A stretch of DNA of 64,000 nt from SABI01 sp963676605 (GTDB lineage: Bacteria > Spirochaetota > Spirochaetia > Sphaerochaetales > Sphaerochaetaceae). Every line of letters begins with the position of its first letter. Position 1 is the stretch's first letter. The position numbers and the translations under genes were made by a program. Where the stretch lies: the NCBI GenBank assembly GCA_963676605.2, contig CAXXSP010000054.1:33208-97207 (forward strand), read 5' to 3'. The notes under the pieces are model-generated. The model was not told the DNA's origin. It ran no database searches and saw only the letters and a program-made list of their open reading frames with translations. This document shows positions 53,749 to 62,858 of the stretch, in pieces.

Positions 53749-55530
53749 ATGGAATTTAAGCAGAGAACTGTTACATGCGGAGACCTCCGCAAGAGCGATG
53801 TCGGGAGAACTGTTGTTCTCAATGGATGGGTACACAGAACCCGTAATCATGGCGGAATACACTTTATCAACCTTCGTGACCGCTACGGTATCACGCAGGT
53901 AGTCATTTCCGATACCGCCAGTGATGAGGTGCAGAATCTCGCAGCCTCTATCCACAATGAATACTGTATCAGCGTGGAAGGTGTCGTTGCCTCCAGAGGC
54001 GAGATGGCAAACACCTCCATGGACACAGGAGAGATCGAAGTGGAGGCTTCCTCCCTCCAGATTCTCAGTACCTGTGCCCCCATCCCGTTCCAGATCGACG
54101 AAGAATCTGATGCGAAGGAAGATACCCGCCTGAAATACCGTTTCCTTGACCTGAGAAGCGGAGGCATGCAGAAAAGAATCAAACTGCGTCATGATTTCAT
54201 CCGCGCTATCAGGGAATTCCTCAGTGAACGCGACTTCTATGAAATAGAGACCCCGACGCTCATCAAGTCGACTCCCGAAGGTGCACGTGACTTCCTCGTC
54301 CCCTCTCGTATCTATCCGGGAAAATTCTATGCCCTCCCCCAGTCTCCGCAGCTGCTCAAGCAGATCCTTATGGTCAGCGGCTTCGATAAATACTTCCAGA
54401 TCGCACGCTGTTACCGTGATGAGGATGCTCGGGGAGACCGGCAGCTCGAATTCACTCAGCTCGATATGGAACTCTCATTTGTGAAGAGAGATGATGTCCT
54501 CTCCCTTATGGAAGAACTCTTCCACGACGTGTTTATGAAGACATTAGGCTACGAAACCGAAAAAACCTTCCTCCGTCTTTCCTGGGAAGAAGCAATGAAC
54601 ACCTACGGTGTAGACAAGCCTGATCTCAGGTATGATCTGCCTCTTCAGGACTTCACCTCCCTCGCGAAGGAGGGTTCGTTTGCCACCTTCACCAACGCTA
54701 TCGAGAACGGTGGAACGGTCAAGGTGATCAAGGCACCTGCATCTGATAGTGTCGCATTCTCACGTAAATATATCACCAGCCTTGAAGAGGCTGCGAAGAT
54801 CTACAAAGCGAAAGGCCTTGCCTGGATGAAGGTGAATACGGAGGGCCATCTCGAAGGCGGTATCAGCAAGTTCTTTACCGACATCGAAGAGAAGATTATC
54901 AGCTACACCGGTGCCCAGGCGGGAGATATGCTCCTGTTCGTCGCCGACTCCTGGCGTGTCACCTGTGCCGCCCTCGGTGCAGTGAGAGTAAAACTCGCCA
55001 AGGACCTCTCTCTCATAGATACGTCCAAGTTCGCATTCTGCTGGATCATCGACTTCCCGCTGTTCGAGTACAACGAGGATGAAGGCCACTGGGAAGCTGC
55101 ACACCACATGTTCAGCATGCCTCAGGCCCAGTACCTCGATACGATGGAAGAGAATCCCGGAGAAGTAAAGGGAGACCTTTACGATCTCGTCCTCAACGGG
55201 TATGAAGTCGCTTCAGGTTCCATCAGAATTCATGACGTGGAACTCCAGAAGAGAATCTTCAGGATCTGTAACTTCCCGGACGATGTTGCGGAAGAAAGGT
55301 TCGGCTTCCTCCTCAACGCCTTCAAGTACGGTGCTCCTCCCCACGGAGGAATCGCCCCGGGAATCGACAGGATGGTTATGATCATGGCTGGAGAGACCTC
55401 CATCAAGGAGGTTATCGCCTTCCCGAAGAACACTGCGGCTGTCTCCCCTATGGATGATTCACCTTCCTACGTTGATCAGCAGCAGCTTGATGACCTCCAT
55501 CTCATCATCAAAGAGGATGAAAAAGAGTAG
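53749..55530 (+). CDS. aspS: Aspartyl-tRNA synthetase
   Basis: Class II synthetase of 593 aa, the bacterial type with a GAD insertion. The N-terminal OB fold (VVLNGWVHRTRNHGGIHFINLRDR) binds the anticodon. Motif 2 is FQIARCYRDEDARGDRQLEF and motif 3 is GIAPGIDRMVMIMA near the end. The GAD domain occupies roughly residues 290-400. Whether it charges tRNA-Asn as well cannot be decided. The 3' end overlaps the flavoprotein gene by 14 bp. Confidence 0.97.
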   Translation: MEFKQRTVTCGDLRKSDVGRTVVLNGWVHRTRNHGGIHFINLRDRYGITQVVISDTASDEVQNLAASIHNEYCISVEGVVASRGEMANTSMDTGEIEVEASSLQILSTCAPIPFQIDEESDAKEDTRLKYRFLDLRSGGMQKRIKLRHDFIRAIREFLSERDFYEIETPTLIKSTPEGARDFLVPSRIYPGKFYALPQSPQLLKQILMVSGFDKYFQIARCYRDEDARGDRQLEFTQLDMELSFVKRDDVLSLMEELFHDVFMKTLGYETEKTFLRLSWEEAMNTYGVDKPDLRYDLPLQDFTSLAKEGSFATFTNAIENGGTVKVIKAPASDSVAFSRKYITSLEEAAKIYKAKGLAWMKVNTEGHLEGGISKFFTDIEEKIISYTGAQAGDMLLFVADSWRVTCAALGAVRVKLAKDLSLIDTSKFAFCWIIDFPLFEYNEDEGHWEAAHHMFSMPQAQYLDTMEENPGEVKGDLYDLVLNGYEVASGSIRIHDVELQKRIFRICNFPDDVAEERFGFLLNAFKYGAPPHGGIAPGIDRMVMIMAGETSIKEVIAFPKNTAAVSPMDDSPSYVDQQQLDDLHLIIKEDEKE

Positions 55531-56764
55531 CCGCTTCACCATTGCCGTTGTCGGCGGTGGTGCCGGAGGCCTCTATGCCGCTTCTCATGCAGCCCTTGCT
55601 ACACGGCAGCGAGGTATCGAGCCCTCCATCCACATCTTTGAAAAGAATCCCTCGGTCGGGAAGAAGCTTGCGATCACAGGCTCTTCCCAGTGCAACCTCA
55701 CCCATGACAGCGATGTCCGGGAAATGGCAGAGCACTACTATGAGCATACGAGGGAGATGCTCTCCATACTCTCACGTCATACTCCCGAAGACACGATACG
55801 GTTTTTTAGAGAACACGGACTGAGTCTTATCACGAGAGATGACGGTAAAGTCTTCCCCTCCTCCTTTGATGCGAGAGAGGTGGTTGAGACACTGAAATCG
55901 ATCTGCCTGGAAAACAACGTGGCAATCCACACCTCATCTCAAGTAACAGCTATACGGCACGAAGATGGAGAATTTCTTCTCTCTTTTCAGGAAGGGACTT
56001 TCTCTGCAAGATCCCTCATCATCGCCACCGGCGGATTCACCTATCAGAACACCGGGAGTACCGGAGACGGCTACACCTTTGCCCGCTCACTCTCCCATTC
56101 CGTCATCACGCCGAGATTATCACTCTGCCCGGTGAAAGTGACAAGTACGTTCTCACCTGATCTCAGCGGAATCACTCTGGAGGAAACACAGGTAAACATC
56201 GGGGGAAAGGTCAGGGGAACAGGCTCCCTCCTGTTCACCCATACAGGTCTATCTGGCCCTGCGATACTGCACAGCTCACGATACATGAAGAGACAGGATA
56301 CTATCAGGGTATCATATGTCCCGATGAGTGAAAGTCAGATGGTCAACTGGATACGCGAGAAGTGCGGGAATGAGGGGAAAAAACAGCTGATCACCATCCT
56401 TCAGGAAACCGGGCTTCCAAGGCGTCTGCTTGCATATGCTCTTTCTTCCTGCCATGTCGATGAAACCCGCAAGGGTGCTGAGGTCGGCAAGAAAATCATG
56501 ACTGAGATTGCCCGACAGCTCAGCAGCATGCCCTTCGATATCTCCCTGAAAGGAATGAACAGCAGAGCAATGGTGAGTGCCGGAGGTGTTGACCTCACGG
56601 AGATAGATCTGAAAACAATGGAATCCCGCTTCGTACCGCGTCTCTATTTCTGCGGAGAGGTTCTCGACCTCGACGGTGAGACCGGGGGCTATAACCTGCA
56701 GGCAGCCTGGTCCACGGCCGCGATCGCGGGTGATCACTGCATCAACTCCACCTATACGCCCTGA
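55517..56764 (+). CDS. BaiN/HI0933-family flavoprotein oxidoreductase
   Basis: FAD-dependent protein of 415 aa. It opens with the dinucleotide fold VVGGGAGGLYAA, followed by KNPSVGKKLAITGSSQCNLTH, a family signature, and ends with CGEVLDLDGETGGYNLQAAWST, which contacts FAD. The middle region ATGGFTYQNTGSTGDGY is also diagnostic. Members are widespread; some reduce steroid enones, but most have no known substrate. The ATG at 55517, preceded by AAAGAGG, lies inside the aspS end, so the genes are coupled. Confidence 0.92.
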   Translation: MKKSSRFTIAVVGGGAGGLYAASHAALATRQRGIEPSIHIFEKNPSVGKKLAITGSSQCNLTHDSDVREMAEHYYEHTREMLSILSRHTPEDTIRFFREHGLSLITRDDGKVFPSSFDAREVVETLKSICLENNVAIHTSSQVTAIRHEDGEFLLSFQEGTFSARSLIIATGGFTYQNTGSTGDGYTFARSLSHSVITPRLSLCPVKVTSTFSPDLSGITLEETQVNIGGKVRGTGSLLFTHTGLSGPAILHSSRYMKRQDTIRVSYVPMSESQMVNWIREKCGNEGKKQLITILQETGLPRRLLAYALSSCHVDETRKGAEVGKKIMTEIARQLSSMPFDISLKGMNSRAMVSAGGVDLTEIDLKTMESRFVPRLYFCGEVLDLDGETGGYNLQAAWSTAAIAGDHCINSTYTP

Positions 56765-56827
56765 TCATCTTTACGATGTCAACTTTTCAGGCTACTTTTA
56801 ACCTATAGCGTTATGAAGGAGTAACCC

Positions 56828-57223
56828 ATGGGTCAATCAATACACGTTAAAACAGCTTATGCACAGCATGACGGACGTCTTATTACAGACAGCGGCACAG
56901 AGGTGCTTCTTGGAAGAGAACAAGGGACAGTAGCTCCGTATGAGCTCCTGCTCGGAGGTCTTTCCTACTGCCTGTTCAGAACCTTCGAATCAGTAGCAGC
57001 CAAAATGAAGGTCGGATATGCCGGTATGGATATCGAGATCACGGGTGTAAAGGGTGATGACGAGGTCGGGATGCTGACTCATGTGGACCTGAAGGTCTCT
57101 GTCTCGGGTGCTCCTGACGAGAAGAAGGTCACGAAAGCTTTTGAAATCTCGACACGTTACTGTTCCCAGTTCAACACGATAGGAAAGGTCGCGGAAATGA
57201 AATGGGATATTCGTTTCCAATAA
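56828..57223 (+). CDS. OsmC-family peroxidase-like protein
   Basis: 131-residue OsmC/Ohr-superfamily protein. The two redox cysteines appear at residue ~48 (GGLSYCLFRTFE) and ~113 (STRYCSQFNTIG), at family-typical spacing. Its short length and PYELLLGGLSYC segment fit the YhfA-like OsmC subgroup, which reduces organic hydroperoxides using a thiol donor. AAGGAG precedes the ATG. It is probably transcribed with the hypothetical gene 30 bp downstream or alone. Confidence 0.9.
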   Translation: MGQSIHVKTAYAQHDGRLITDSGTEVLLGREQGTVAPYELLLGGLSYCLFRTFESVAAKMKVGYAGMDIEITGVKGDDEVGMLTHVDLKVSVSGAPDEKKVTKAFEISTRYCSQFNTIGKVAEMKWDIRFQ

Positions 57224-57253
57224 TCTTCACCGATGTGATACAATCAGAGGAAG

Positions 57254-57814
57254 ATGAATAGCGGGGAATATGAAAGGTCTTCAGATGTCAGTCTCTTTGA
57301 AACGCTGCTGCACTCCCTCAAGGAGATTGTGAGTGATCATGCGGATCTTCTTTCGCTGAGCTCCAAGAGACTCCCGTTCTCCTACCGTATCGCATATGCC
57401 CTCGAGAGAGAGTTATCAGAGGCGGCAGGTTCAACTCTTACTGTCCAGATGGGAATCCCGGTATCAAAAGATGCAAAAGCTCTCATCCCTGATATCTCAG
57501 TGACGCGGGGGGATGAGCTGCTCATGAACGTCTCAGTGAGAAGCAACTACCTGAGTGAGAAAGAGCTCCTCGCCCTCCACAGTCTCAGGATGAGCACCGG
57601 CTGCCCGATCACTCTCGCGATCGCGGTTCTGCCCCGGAGTGAATATCTTCTCATGTATCAGAGCGATGAAATGTTTGTCGATTATTTCCACTACTACATT
57701 GAGTATCATCACCTCTCGTTCCTGAAGAGGATCGAGAGCGGAGAGATAGGATCGACTGCCAAGCAGCTCAGTCTTCTCCCTTCTGTGAGACGTAGAGGCG
57801 TCCAGAACCGGTAA
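57254..57814 (+). CDS. Conserved hypothetical protein
   Basis: I do not recognise this 186-residue protein. It is soluble, with no signal peptide. The middle part, IPDISVTRGDELLMNVSVRS, has the Asp-x(n)-hydrophobic-strand pattern of PD-(D/E)xK nuclease-like folds, but the key Lys is not evident, so this is only a guess. A TACAAT box lies 9 nt before the ATG, with GAGGAA between. Its last 47 bp overlap the DUF6062 gene on the other strand. Confidence 0.65.
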   Translation: MNSGEYERSSDVSLFETLLHSLKEIVSDHADLLSLSSKRLPFSYRIAYALERELSEAAGSTLTVQMGIPVSKDAKALIPDISVTRGDELLMNVSVRSNYLSEKELLALHSLRMSTGCPITLAIAVLPRSEYLLMYQSDEMFVDYFHYYIEYHHLSFLKRIESGEIGSTAKQLSLLPSVRRRGVQNR

Positions 57815-58508
57815 AGGTCTCCACCGCACGACGGTGGGCATCCTCACAGCCGTTCCAGGGTTTATCAGCATTCTCTGATTTATATTTCTGTGTCATCCAC
57901 TGGACATCGCCTTCAATTCTCTCAAGATTCTTTCGTGTAACGATAGCCAGATCTCTGACAAACTCAGGATATTCCTTATCCTTCAGCATCCTTTGGGCCA
58001 TCATGACAAGATCCCTCGTATGATACAGGCAGAATCCGCGGCTGCTCAAGAACGTCTCTCTGAACTCCGAATCATCAAAATAGAGTTTGATAATCGTGTA
58101 CAGATAACGTTCCCGCCGCTCTGCCATCCTGTCGCAGACCAGGCAGCCATGAGAGCGGGCATTCAGCAATTCGGTGAACCGGTCTGCAACCTTCTTCAGT
58201 TTTTTCGCCTTCTGCGTCTTTGCCATCTCGTCAAGAGACCTGGAAGCGCCTTCCATCGTCTCAAGGAGAAATGTATGAGAGAGAAGGGCAACGGACTGTG
58301 CACTCCCCTCTTCAAGAATCGACTTCCAGTGGGTGGGACAGAAACCCTTTCTGTTCACCTCTACACGGGTCTCCGGATGCATCACCGAGGAGCCGGTGTA
58401 GTACGAAACTGCATCACGGTGAGAGGCTTCCATGAGCAGGCACAGGGGACATTCGCTCTCGGCTGAGAATGCATCCCAGACGGGGATCGTCTCTAACTTC
58501 AGTTTCAC
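57768..58508 (-). CDS. DUF6062-family cysteine-rich protein
   Basis: 246-residue soluble protein assigned to DUF6062. Two similar halves each carry a cysteine pair and a Cys-His signature: ECPLCLLME with GFCPTHWKS, then GCLVCDRMA with GFCLYHTRD. This layout suggests two metal or iron-sulfur sites. A Lys-rich helix (KTQKAKKLKKVADRF) lies between. No function is known. GTG is the start codon. It begins 4 bp after the class II aldolase stop, so both are likely in one operon. Confidence 0.82.
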   Translation of the reverse strand: MKLKLETIPVWDAFSAESECPLCLLMEASHRDAVSYYTGSSVMHPETRVEVNRKGFCPTHWKSILEEGSAQSVALLSHTFLLETMEGASRSLDEMAKTQKAKKLKKVADRFTELLNARSHGCLVCDRMAERRERYLYTIIKLYFDDSEFRETFLSSRGFCLYHTRDLVMMAQRMLKDKEYPEFVRDLAIVTRKNLERIEGDVQWMTQKYKSENADKPWNGCEDAHRRAVETFTGSGRLYVSQKGED

Positions 58509-58512
58509 CTCT

Positions 58513-59163
58513 TCACCCCTTCTTCATATCCAGCAGCTCTTCACAGCGCTCAGCATTCAAGGGAGAAATTCCGTTTCCTGCAAGCTTCATCATCTCTGTG
58601 ATGAATGTCATTTTCGCACTGTTCTCGAGGACTTCTATCAAGTCAAAAGCCTCAATGAGGGAAGAGCCCACTGTCAGTACTCCATGGTTTTCCAAAAGGA
58701 TCACATTCGAGCTTCGAACCCCTTCAACAACCGAGTCGGCAAGGTCAGCCGTTCCCATCCGTTTGTAGGGAGCAAGGTAGGGATCTCCGATCAGGTAGTA
58801 GCTTTCTGCAAGAAGTTTCGTATCTATCTGTTTGCTCATGGCGGTGAAAGAGGAGGCATAGACAGGATGGGCATGCACGACCGCTTTGATATCATCCCGT
58901 GCCAGCAGCACTCTCCGGTGCATTTCACTCTCGATGCTCAGTTTCAGGTGAGGTGTATAGTTTGTATTGTCAAATCCGACAACGGCAATAACCTCAGAAG
59001 TGAGTCCGGCTTTATCAACCTGGCTCGGGGTTATGCAGAACAACTCATCACTCAGACGGAAGGAGATGTTTCCCCCACTTGTCGTCGTGAGGCGCGTTCT
59101 GTAGAGGCGGCTCATGATATCGGCAACATCCTGTCGTATTGAGTCAAACTGAGATATATCCAT
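58513..59163 (-). CDS. Class II aldolase/adducin-family protein
   Basis: 216-residue metal-dependent aldolase-type enzyme. The zinc ligands are His-x-His in VVHAHPVYASSF (~residue 94) and a later His in ENHGVLTVG. The N-terminal TSGGNISFR phosphate-binding loop and the following SQVDK fit the L-fuculose-phosphate/L-ribulose-phosphate epimerase group. The exact sugar cannot be named, and no kinase or isomerase gene is adjacent. ATAGGAG precedes the ATG. Confidence 0.87.
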   Translation of the reverse strand: MDISQFDSIRQDVADIMSRLYRTRLTTTSGGNISFRLSDELFCITPSQVDKAGLTSEVIAVVGFDNTNYTPHLKLSIESEMHRRVLLARDDIKAVVHAHPVYASSFTAMSKQIDTKLLAESYYLIGDPYLAPYKRMGTADLADSVVEGVRSSNVILLENHGVLTVGSSLIEAFDLIEVLENSAKMTFITEMMKLAGNGISPLNAERCEELLDMKKG

Positions 59164-59225
59164 GAAAGATTCTCCTATATTCCTTCACTCTAACGGGTTT
59201 CCCTGTGAAAGAGAAGTGGAGAATG

Positions 59226-59254
59226 TTGTGTGAGTGTAAGAGTTTTGGTACAAT
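59226..59254 (+). promoter_or_regulatory. Promoter of proS
   Basis: TTGTGT, 17 nt and TACAAT predict a start near 59261 and a ~40-nt leader containing AAGGAG, so this gene is conventionally led. Confidence 0.55.
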
Positions 59255-59299
59255 GCACAGCAGAAAACCGCCCTGCGAATCCATAAGGAGAAAAAGAGG

Positions 59300-61036
59300 A
59301 TGAGAATGTCTCAACTGTTTTCCCGCACTCTTCGGGAAGACCCTGCCTACGCCGATACACGAGGATATGCACTTCTGGTGCGATCCGGTTTCATTAAACA
59401 GCTCGGAGCCGGTATATTCACCCTGCTCCCTCTGGGAGTCCGTTCTATCAGAAAGATCGAACAGATCATCCGTGAGGAGATGGATGCGATCGGCGGTCAG
59501 GAGATAGAGATGCCGGTTGTGAACCCTGCCGATATCTGGAAGGAGACAGGTCGCTATTACAGCATCGACAAGGAGATGGCACGTTTCCAGGACCGTGTCG
59601 GCCGTGATATGGTGCTTGCCATGACCCATGAAGAGTGTGTCACCTCTGTTGCCAGCCACGAGATCGATTCGTACAAGCAGCTTCCTCAGTTCGTCTATCA
59701 GATCCAGACAAAGTGGAGAGACGACCCCCGTCCACGTGCAGGTCTTATCAGGGTGAGAGAATTCACGATGAAGGATGCCTACAGTTTCGACACAAGCATG
59801 GAAGGTCTCGAGAAGATTTATGAAGAGAATTACCACGCCTATTTCAAGGTCTTCAACCGCTGCGGACTTCCTACCATCGCCGTCGGAAGCGATTCGGGTA
59901 TGATGGGCGGTAAAGTGGCTCATGAATACATGTATCTCTCCCCCATCGGAGAAGACTCGATCGTGACCTGTTCCTCCTGCGATTACACAGCAAACCGTCA
60001 GGTAGCTGCCTTTGTGAAGCATATAGAAAAGAACGGAGAGCCCGCTCCACTCGAAAAGATCGCCACCCCCGGAACTTCCACCATCGAAGAGCTCGCAGAG
60101 TTCCTCTCTGTCTCTGAAAAGCAATGCGCGAAAGCCCTCTTCATGATGGGAACCTTCGTTGATCCTGAAACGAATGAAGAAGTTCAGCGTCTGATTATCG
60201 GAGTCATCCGCGGTGATATGGAAGTGGAAGAGAATAAGCTTCAGAATGCTGCAAGAGCGAATGCTCTGAGAACAGCACACCCCGATGAGATCAAAGAGAA
60301 GAAGATGTTCCCCGGTTACGGTTCTCCCATCGGTGCTGCAGAGGATGTGATCGTCATTGTAGATGATTCTGTCGCCGGCAGCTCCAATATGGTTGCCGGA
60401 GCGAATGAGGAAGGATATCACTTCATCAATACGAATTTCGGCAGAGACTACAGCGGCACGGTTGCTGATATCGCGTCAGCCAGGGCAGGTGATACCTGCA
60501 GTGTCTGCGGGCATGAACTGAAGATGAACCGCGGGGTCGAAGTCGGAAATATCTTCCAGCTCGGAACTCGCTACTCAGAGGCGATGGGGCTCACCTATCA
60601 GGATGAGAACGGACGTCGTCAGCCGGTGATCATGGGTTCCTATGGAATCGGAGTCGGACGGCTTCTTGCCTGCCTTGCCGAAGAGTATCAGGATGAGAAC
60701 GGTCTGAAACTCCCCATCTCAGTCAGTCCCTACCAGATTCACTTCGTTTCCCTCATGAAGGATCAGGCTTTCAGTGAAGAACTCTATAAGAAACTGAGCG
60801 ATGCGAAACTGAGTGTCCTCTACGATGACAGAAAGGAATCTCCCGGAGTAAAGTTCGCTGATGCAGACCTTCTGGGTATCCCGGTGAGGATCACCCTCGG
60901 CAACAGAGGCTTCAAGGAAGGAAACCTTGAACTTAAATACCGAAGCGACCTTTCAACCATGCACACCCTCCCGATCGAAGGAGCGGTCGATGAACTGAAG
61001 AAGATCGTCGAAGAGCTTGAAAGCTCCCTCAGGTAA
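59300..61036 (+). CDS. proS: Prolyl-tRNA synthetase, bacterial type
   Basis: Class II synthetase of 578 aa. Motif 1 includes LGVRSIRKIEQIIREEM, motif 2 is QTKWRDDPRPRAGLIRVREF and motif 3 is GSYGIGVGRLLACL. A YbaK-type editing insertion occupies roughly residues 235-375 and includes ELAEFLSVSEKQCAKAL, which clears Ala-tRNA-Pro. The C-terminal anticodon-binding domain is complete. A good ribosome site precedes the ATG and a terminator follows. Confidence 0.96.
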   Translation: MRMSQLFSRTLREDPAYADTRGYALLVRSGFIKQLGAGIFTLLPLGVRSIRKIEQIIREEMDAIGGQEIEMPVVNPADIWKETGRYYSIDKEMARFQDRVGRDMVLAMTHEECVTSVASHEIDSYKQLPQFVYQIQTKWRDDPRPRAGLIRVREFTMKDAYSFDTSMEGLEKIYEENYHAYFKVFNRCGLPTIAVGSDSGMMGGKVAHEYMYLSPIGEDSIVTCSSCDYTANRQVAAFVKHIEKNGEPAPLEKIATPGTSTIEELAEFLSVSEKQCAKALFMMGTFVDPETNEEVQRLIIGVIRGDMEVEENKLQNAARANALRTAHPDEIKEKKMFPGYGSPIGAAEDVIVIVDDSVAGSSNMVAGANEEGYHFINTNFGRDYSGTVADIASARAGDTCSVCGHELKMNRGVEVGNIFQLGTRYSEAMGLTYQDENGRRQPVIMGSYGIGVGRLLACLAEEYQDENGLKLPISVSPYQIHFVSLMKDQAFSEELYKKLSDAKLSVLYDDRKESPGVKFADADLLGIPVRITLGNRGFKEGNLELKYRSDLSTMHTLPIEGAVDELKKIVEELESSLR

Positions 61037-61076
61037 TCCCTTACCTATCTATAAGAAGAGCCTACTTCTATAAGAA

Positions 61077-61113
61077 GAGCTCACTTTCCTCGCGGGCAGT
61101 GAGCTCTCTTTTT
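61077..61113 (+). terminator. Rho-independent terminator of proS
   Basis: GAGCTCACT and AGTGAGCTC form a 9-bp stem with a 12-nt loop, followed by TCTTTTT. The sequence ATAAGAAGAGC occurs twice just before and within the stem foot. Confidence 0.88.
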
Positions 61114-61130
61114 AACACAATCAAACGGAA

Positions 61131-61640
61131 TCAGCCTTCAGCTCCGGCTGCTCTCAATATCTTGACGACATAATGCTTCTTTGCTTCCTTGGCATAATCA
61201 AGTGCACTCTTATCCTGATAATCCCGGGCATTCACATCGCTGCCTGCCCGAATAAGAGCCGAGATCACCTTTGTGGCGTTTCCGCTGTTCACAGCCATGA
61301 TAAGAGCTGTCTCACCGAGGTAGTTGACATCATAGAGATCTGACCCGGCTTCCACGAGGGCATCGATGATCTGAGGATGCTGGTTATGATTGCTCGCCAG
61401 CTGCAGTGGTGTAGATTTGTATTGCGGTTCTCTTCTGGTGACGTCTGCACCATGCGCAACAAGAGTCTCTATGACCTTGGCACTTGAACTGAACAGCGCC
61501 GCGCGCATGAGGGGGGTGAGACCGAAGGCATCCTCTGCATCGACTCTCGCACCCTGTGCGATGAGGGAAGCTATTTCCTTCCCTCCCTTTGCCCTATCAC
61601 ATAGGGAAAACAATTTCTCCTGTACTACATTCTGGTCCAC
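61131..61640 (-). CDS. Ankyrin-repeat protein
   Basis: 169-residue protein made of about four ankyrin repeats, e.g. FGLTPLMRAALFSSSAKVIETL, STPLQLASNHNQHPQIIDAL and LGETALIMAVNSGNATKVISAL, with a final DYQDKSALDYAKEAKKHYVV. There is no signal peptide, so it should be a cytoplasmic protein-protein adaptor. It starts with GTG behind AGGAGG. The partner is unknown and no toxin-like or enzyme domain is attached. Confidence 0.88.
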   Translation of the reverse strand: MDQNVVQEKLFSLCDRAKGGKEIASLIAQGARVDAEDAFGLTPLMRAALFSSSAKVIETLVAHGADVTRREPQYKSTPLQLASNHNQHPQIIDALVEAGSDLYDVNYLGETALIMAVNSGNATKVISALIRAGSDVNARDYQDKSALDYAKEAKKHYVVKILRAAGAEG

Positions 61641-61736
61641 GTTGATCCTCCTGTCTGGAAATCTCGTTGATGGGTATATAAAACCACGAATACGACCAAT
61701 CAGTAAAGGGTACGAACTCTAAAAATGACAATATAG

Positions 61737-61766
61737 TTGCCCTGCCTCACTCTCCTATAGTACTAT
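61737..61766 (+). promoter_or_regulatory. Promoter of adenosine deaminase gene, probably leaderless
   Basis: TTGCCC, 18 nt and TACTAT, then 6 nt to the ATG at 61773, with no ribosome site. Confidence 0.55.
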
Positions 61767-61772
61767 ATTTTC

Positions 61773-62858
61773 ATGATACCTATAGAAATTATCAGGCAGG
61801 TTCCCAAAGTAGAGCTTCACGACCACCTCGACGGGTCAATGCGCGTCGAGACCATCATAGAGCTGGCGCAGGAGGCAGGTATCACGCTTCCCGAGAAAGA
61901 ACCTGAGAAACTTGAACAATGGTTTCACCAGGGCTGTGAGCGAAAATCACTTCCCCTCTACCTTGAAACCTTCGGTATCACGGTAGCCGTCCTCCAGAGC
62001 AGGGAGGCTCTGAAAAGAGCGGCGAAAGAGACACTGGAAGACCTAAAGGATGACAATGTCGTCTACACCGAAATCCGTTTTGCCCCTATCCTTCATACCC
62101 AGAACGGCCTCTCTCTCAATGAGATCGTGGAAGCGGTCCTGGATGGAATGGATGAAGGCAAGAGAAGAACGGGAATCAGCTACGGCCTTCTGTTGTGTGC
62201 AATGAGGAATCAGTCTCCCGAAATATCTCTCGAGATCGCGAAACTCGCCGTGGCGTACAGGGACAGAGGTGTCGTAGGCCTGGATCTTGCCGGCGACGAA
62301 TCAGGGAACCCGCCGAAAGCTCACCTTGAAGCCTTTCAGTATATCAGGAATCAGAACTTCAATATCACGATCCATGCAGGAGAGGGGTTTGGTCTTGAGT
62401 CTATCTGGCAAGCTCTTCAGGTCTGCGGAGCCCACCGTATCGGACACGGTACGCGTCTTATCGACGATATGGATATCGAGCATGGCACGATCGAGAAAAT
62501 GGGATCACTTGCCCATTTCATGCAGGATAAAAGAATTCCCATCGAGATGTGTCTCTCTTCGAACGTCGGTACCGGAGCCGCAGAAAGTATTGAAACACAC
62601 CCTTTCAATACGTTCTATCATAACAACTTCAGAGTCTTTCTCTCTACCGACAATCGCCTGATGAGCAATACGACTCTGACGAAGGAGATGGCTCTTGCCT
62701 GTGATGCCTGGAACCTCACTTTAAAGGATCTGGAAAAGATCTCGACGAATGCGATGAAGTCAGCGTTCACCCATCACGAGGAAAGGATCAGAATCATCTA
62801 CGATGTGATCAAGAGCCAGTTCAGTGAGCTGAAAAAGAAGTACCCCGGATACGTTTAA
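61773..62858 (+). CDS. add: Adenosine deaminase
   Basis: Zinc hydrolase of 361 aa converting adenosine to inosine. The metal-binding HDHLDGS is at residue ~16, the His ligand lies in TIHAGEGFG (~residue 203, with the catalytic Glu), RIGHGTRL follows (~residue 226), and the Asp ligand sits in LSTDNRLMSN (~residue 290). It serves purine salvage, fitting the guanine deaminase elsewhere in the window. Adenine deaminase-like relatives are possible, but spacing and length fit Add. It converges with the rhomboid gene, overlapping by 4 bp. Confidence 0.9.
   Translation: MIPIEIIRQVPKVELHDHLDGSMRVETIIELAQEAGITLPEKEPEKLEQWFHQGCERKSLPLYLETFGITVAVLQSREALKRAAKETLEDLKDDNVVYTEIRFAPILHTQNGLSLNEIVEAVLDGMDEGKRRTGISYGLLLCAMRNQSPEISLEIAKLAVAYRDRGVVGLDLAGDESGNPPKAHLEAFQYIRNQNFNITIHAGEGFGLESIWQALQVCGAHRIGHGTRLIDDMDIEHGTIEKMGSLAHFMQDKRIPIEMCLSSNVGTGAAESIETHPFNTFYHNNFRVFLSTDNRLMSNTTLTKEMALACDAWNLTLKDLEKISTNAMKSAFTHHEERIRIIYDVIKSQFSELKKKYPGYV

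Noticed and set aside
61048..61080. Direct repeat of ATAAGAAGAGC after proS.
   Set aside because: Only two short copies occur and one forms part of the terminator foot; there is no sign of a repeat array.
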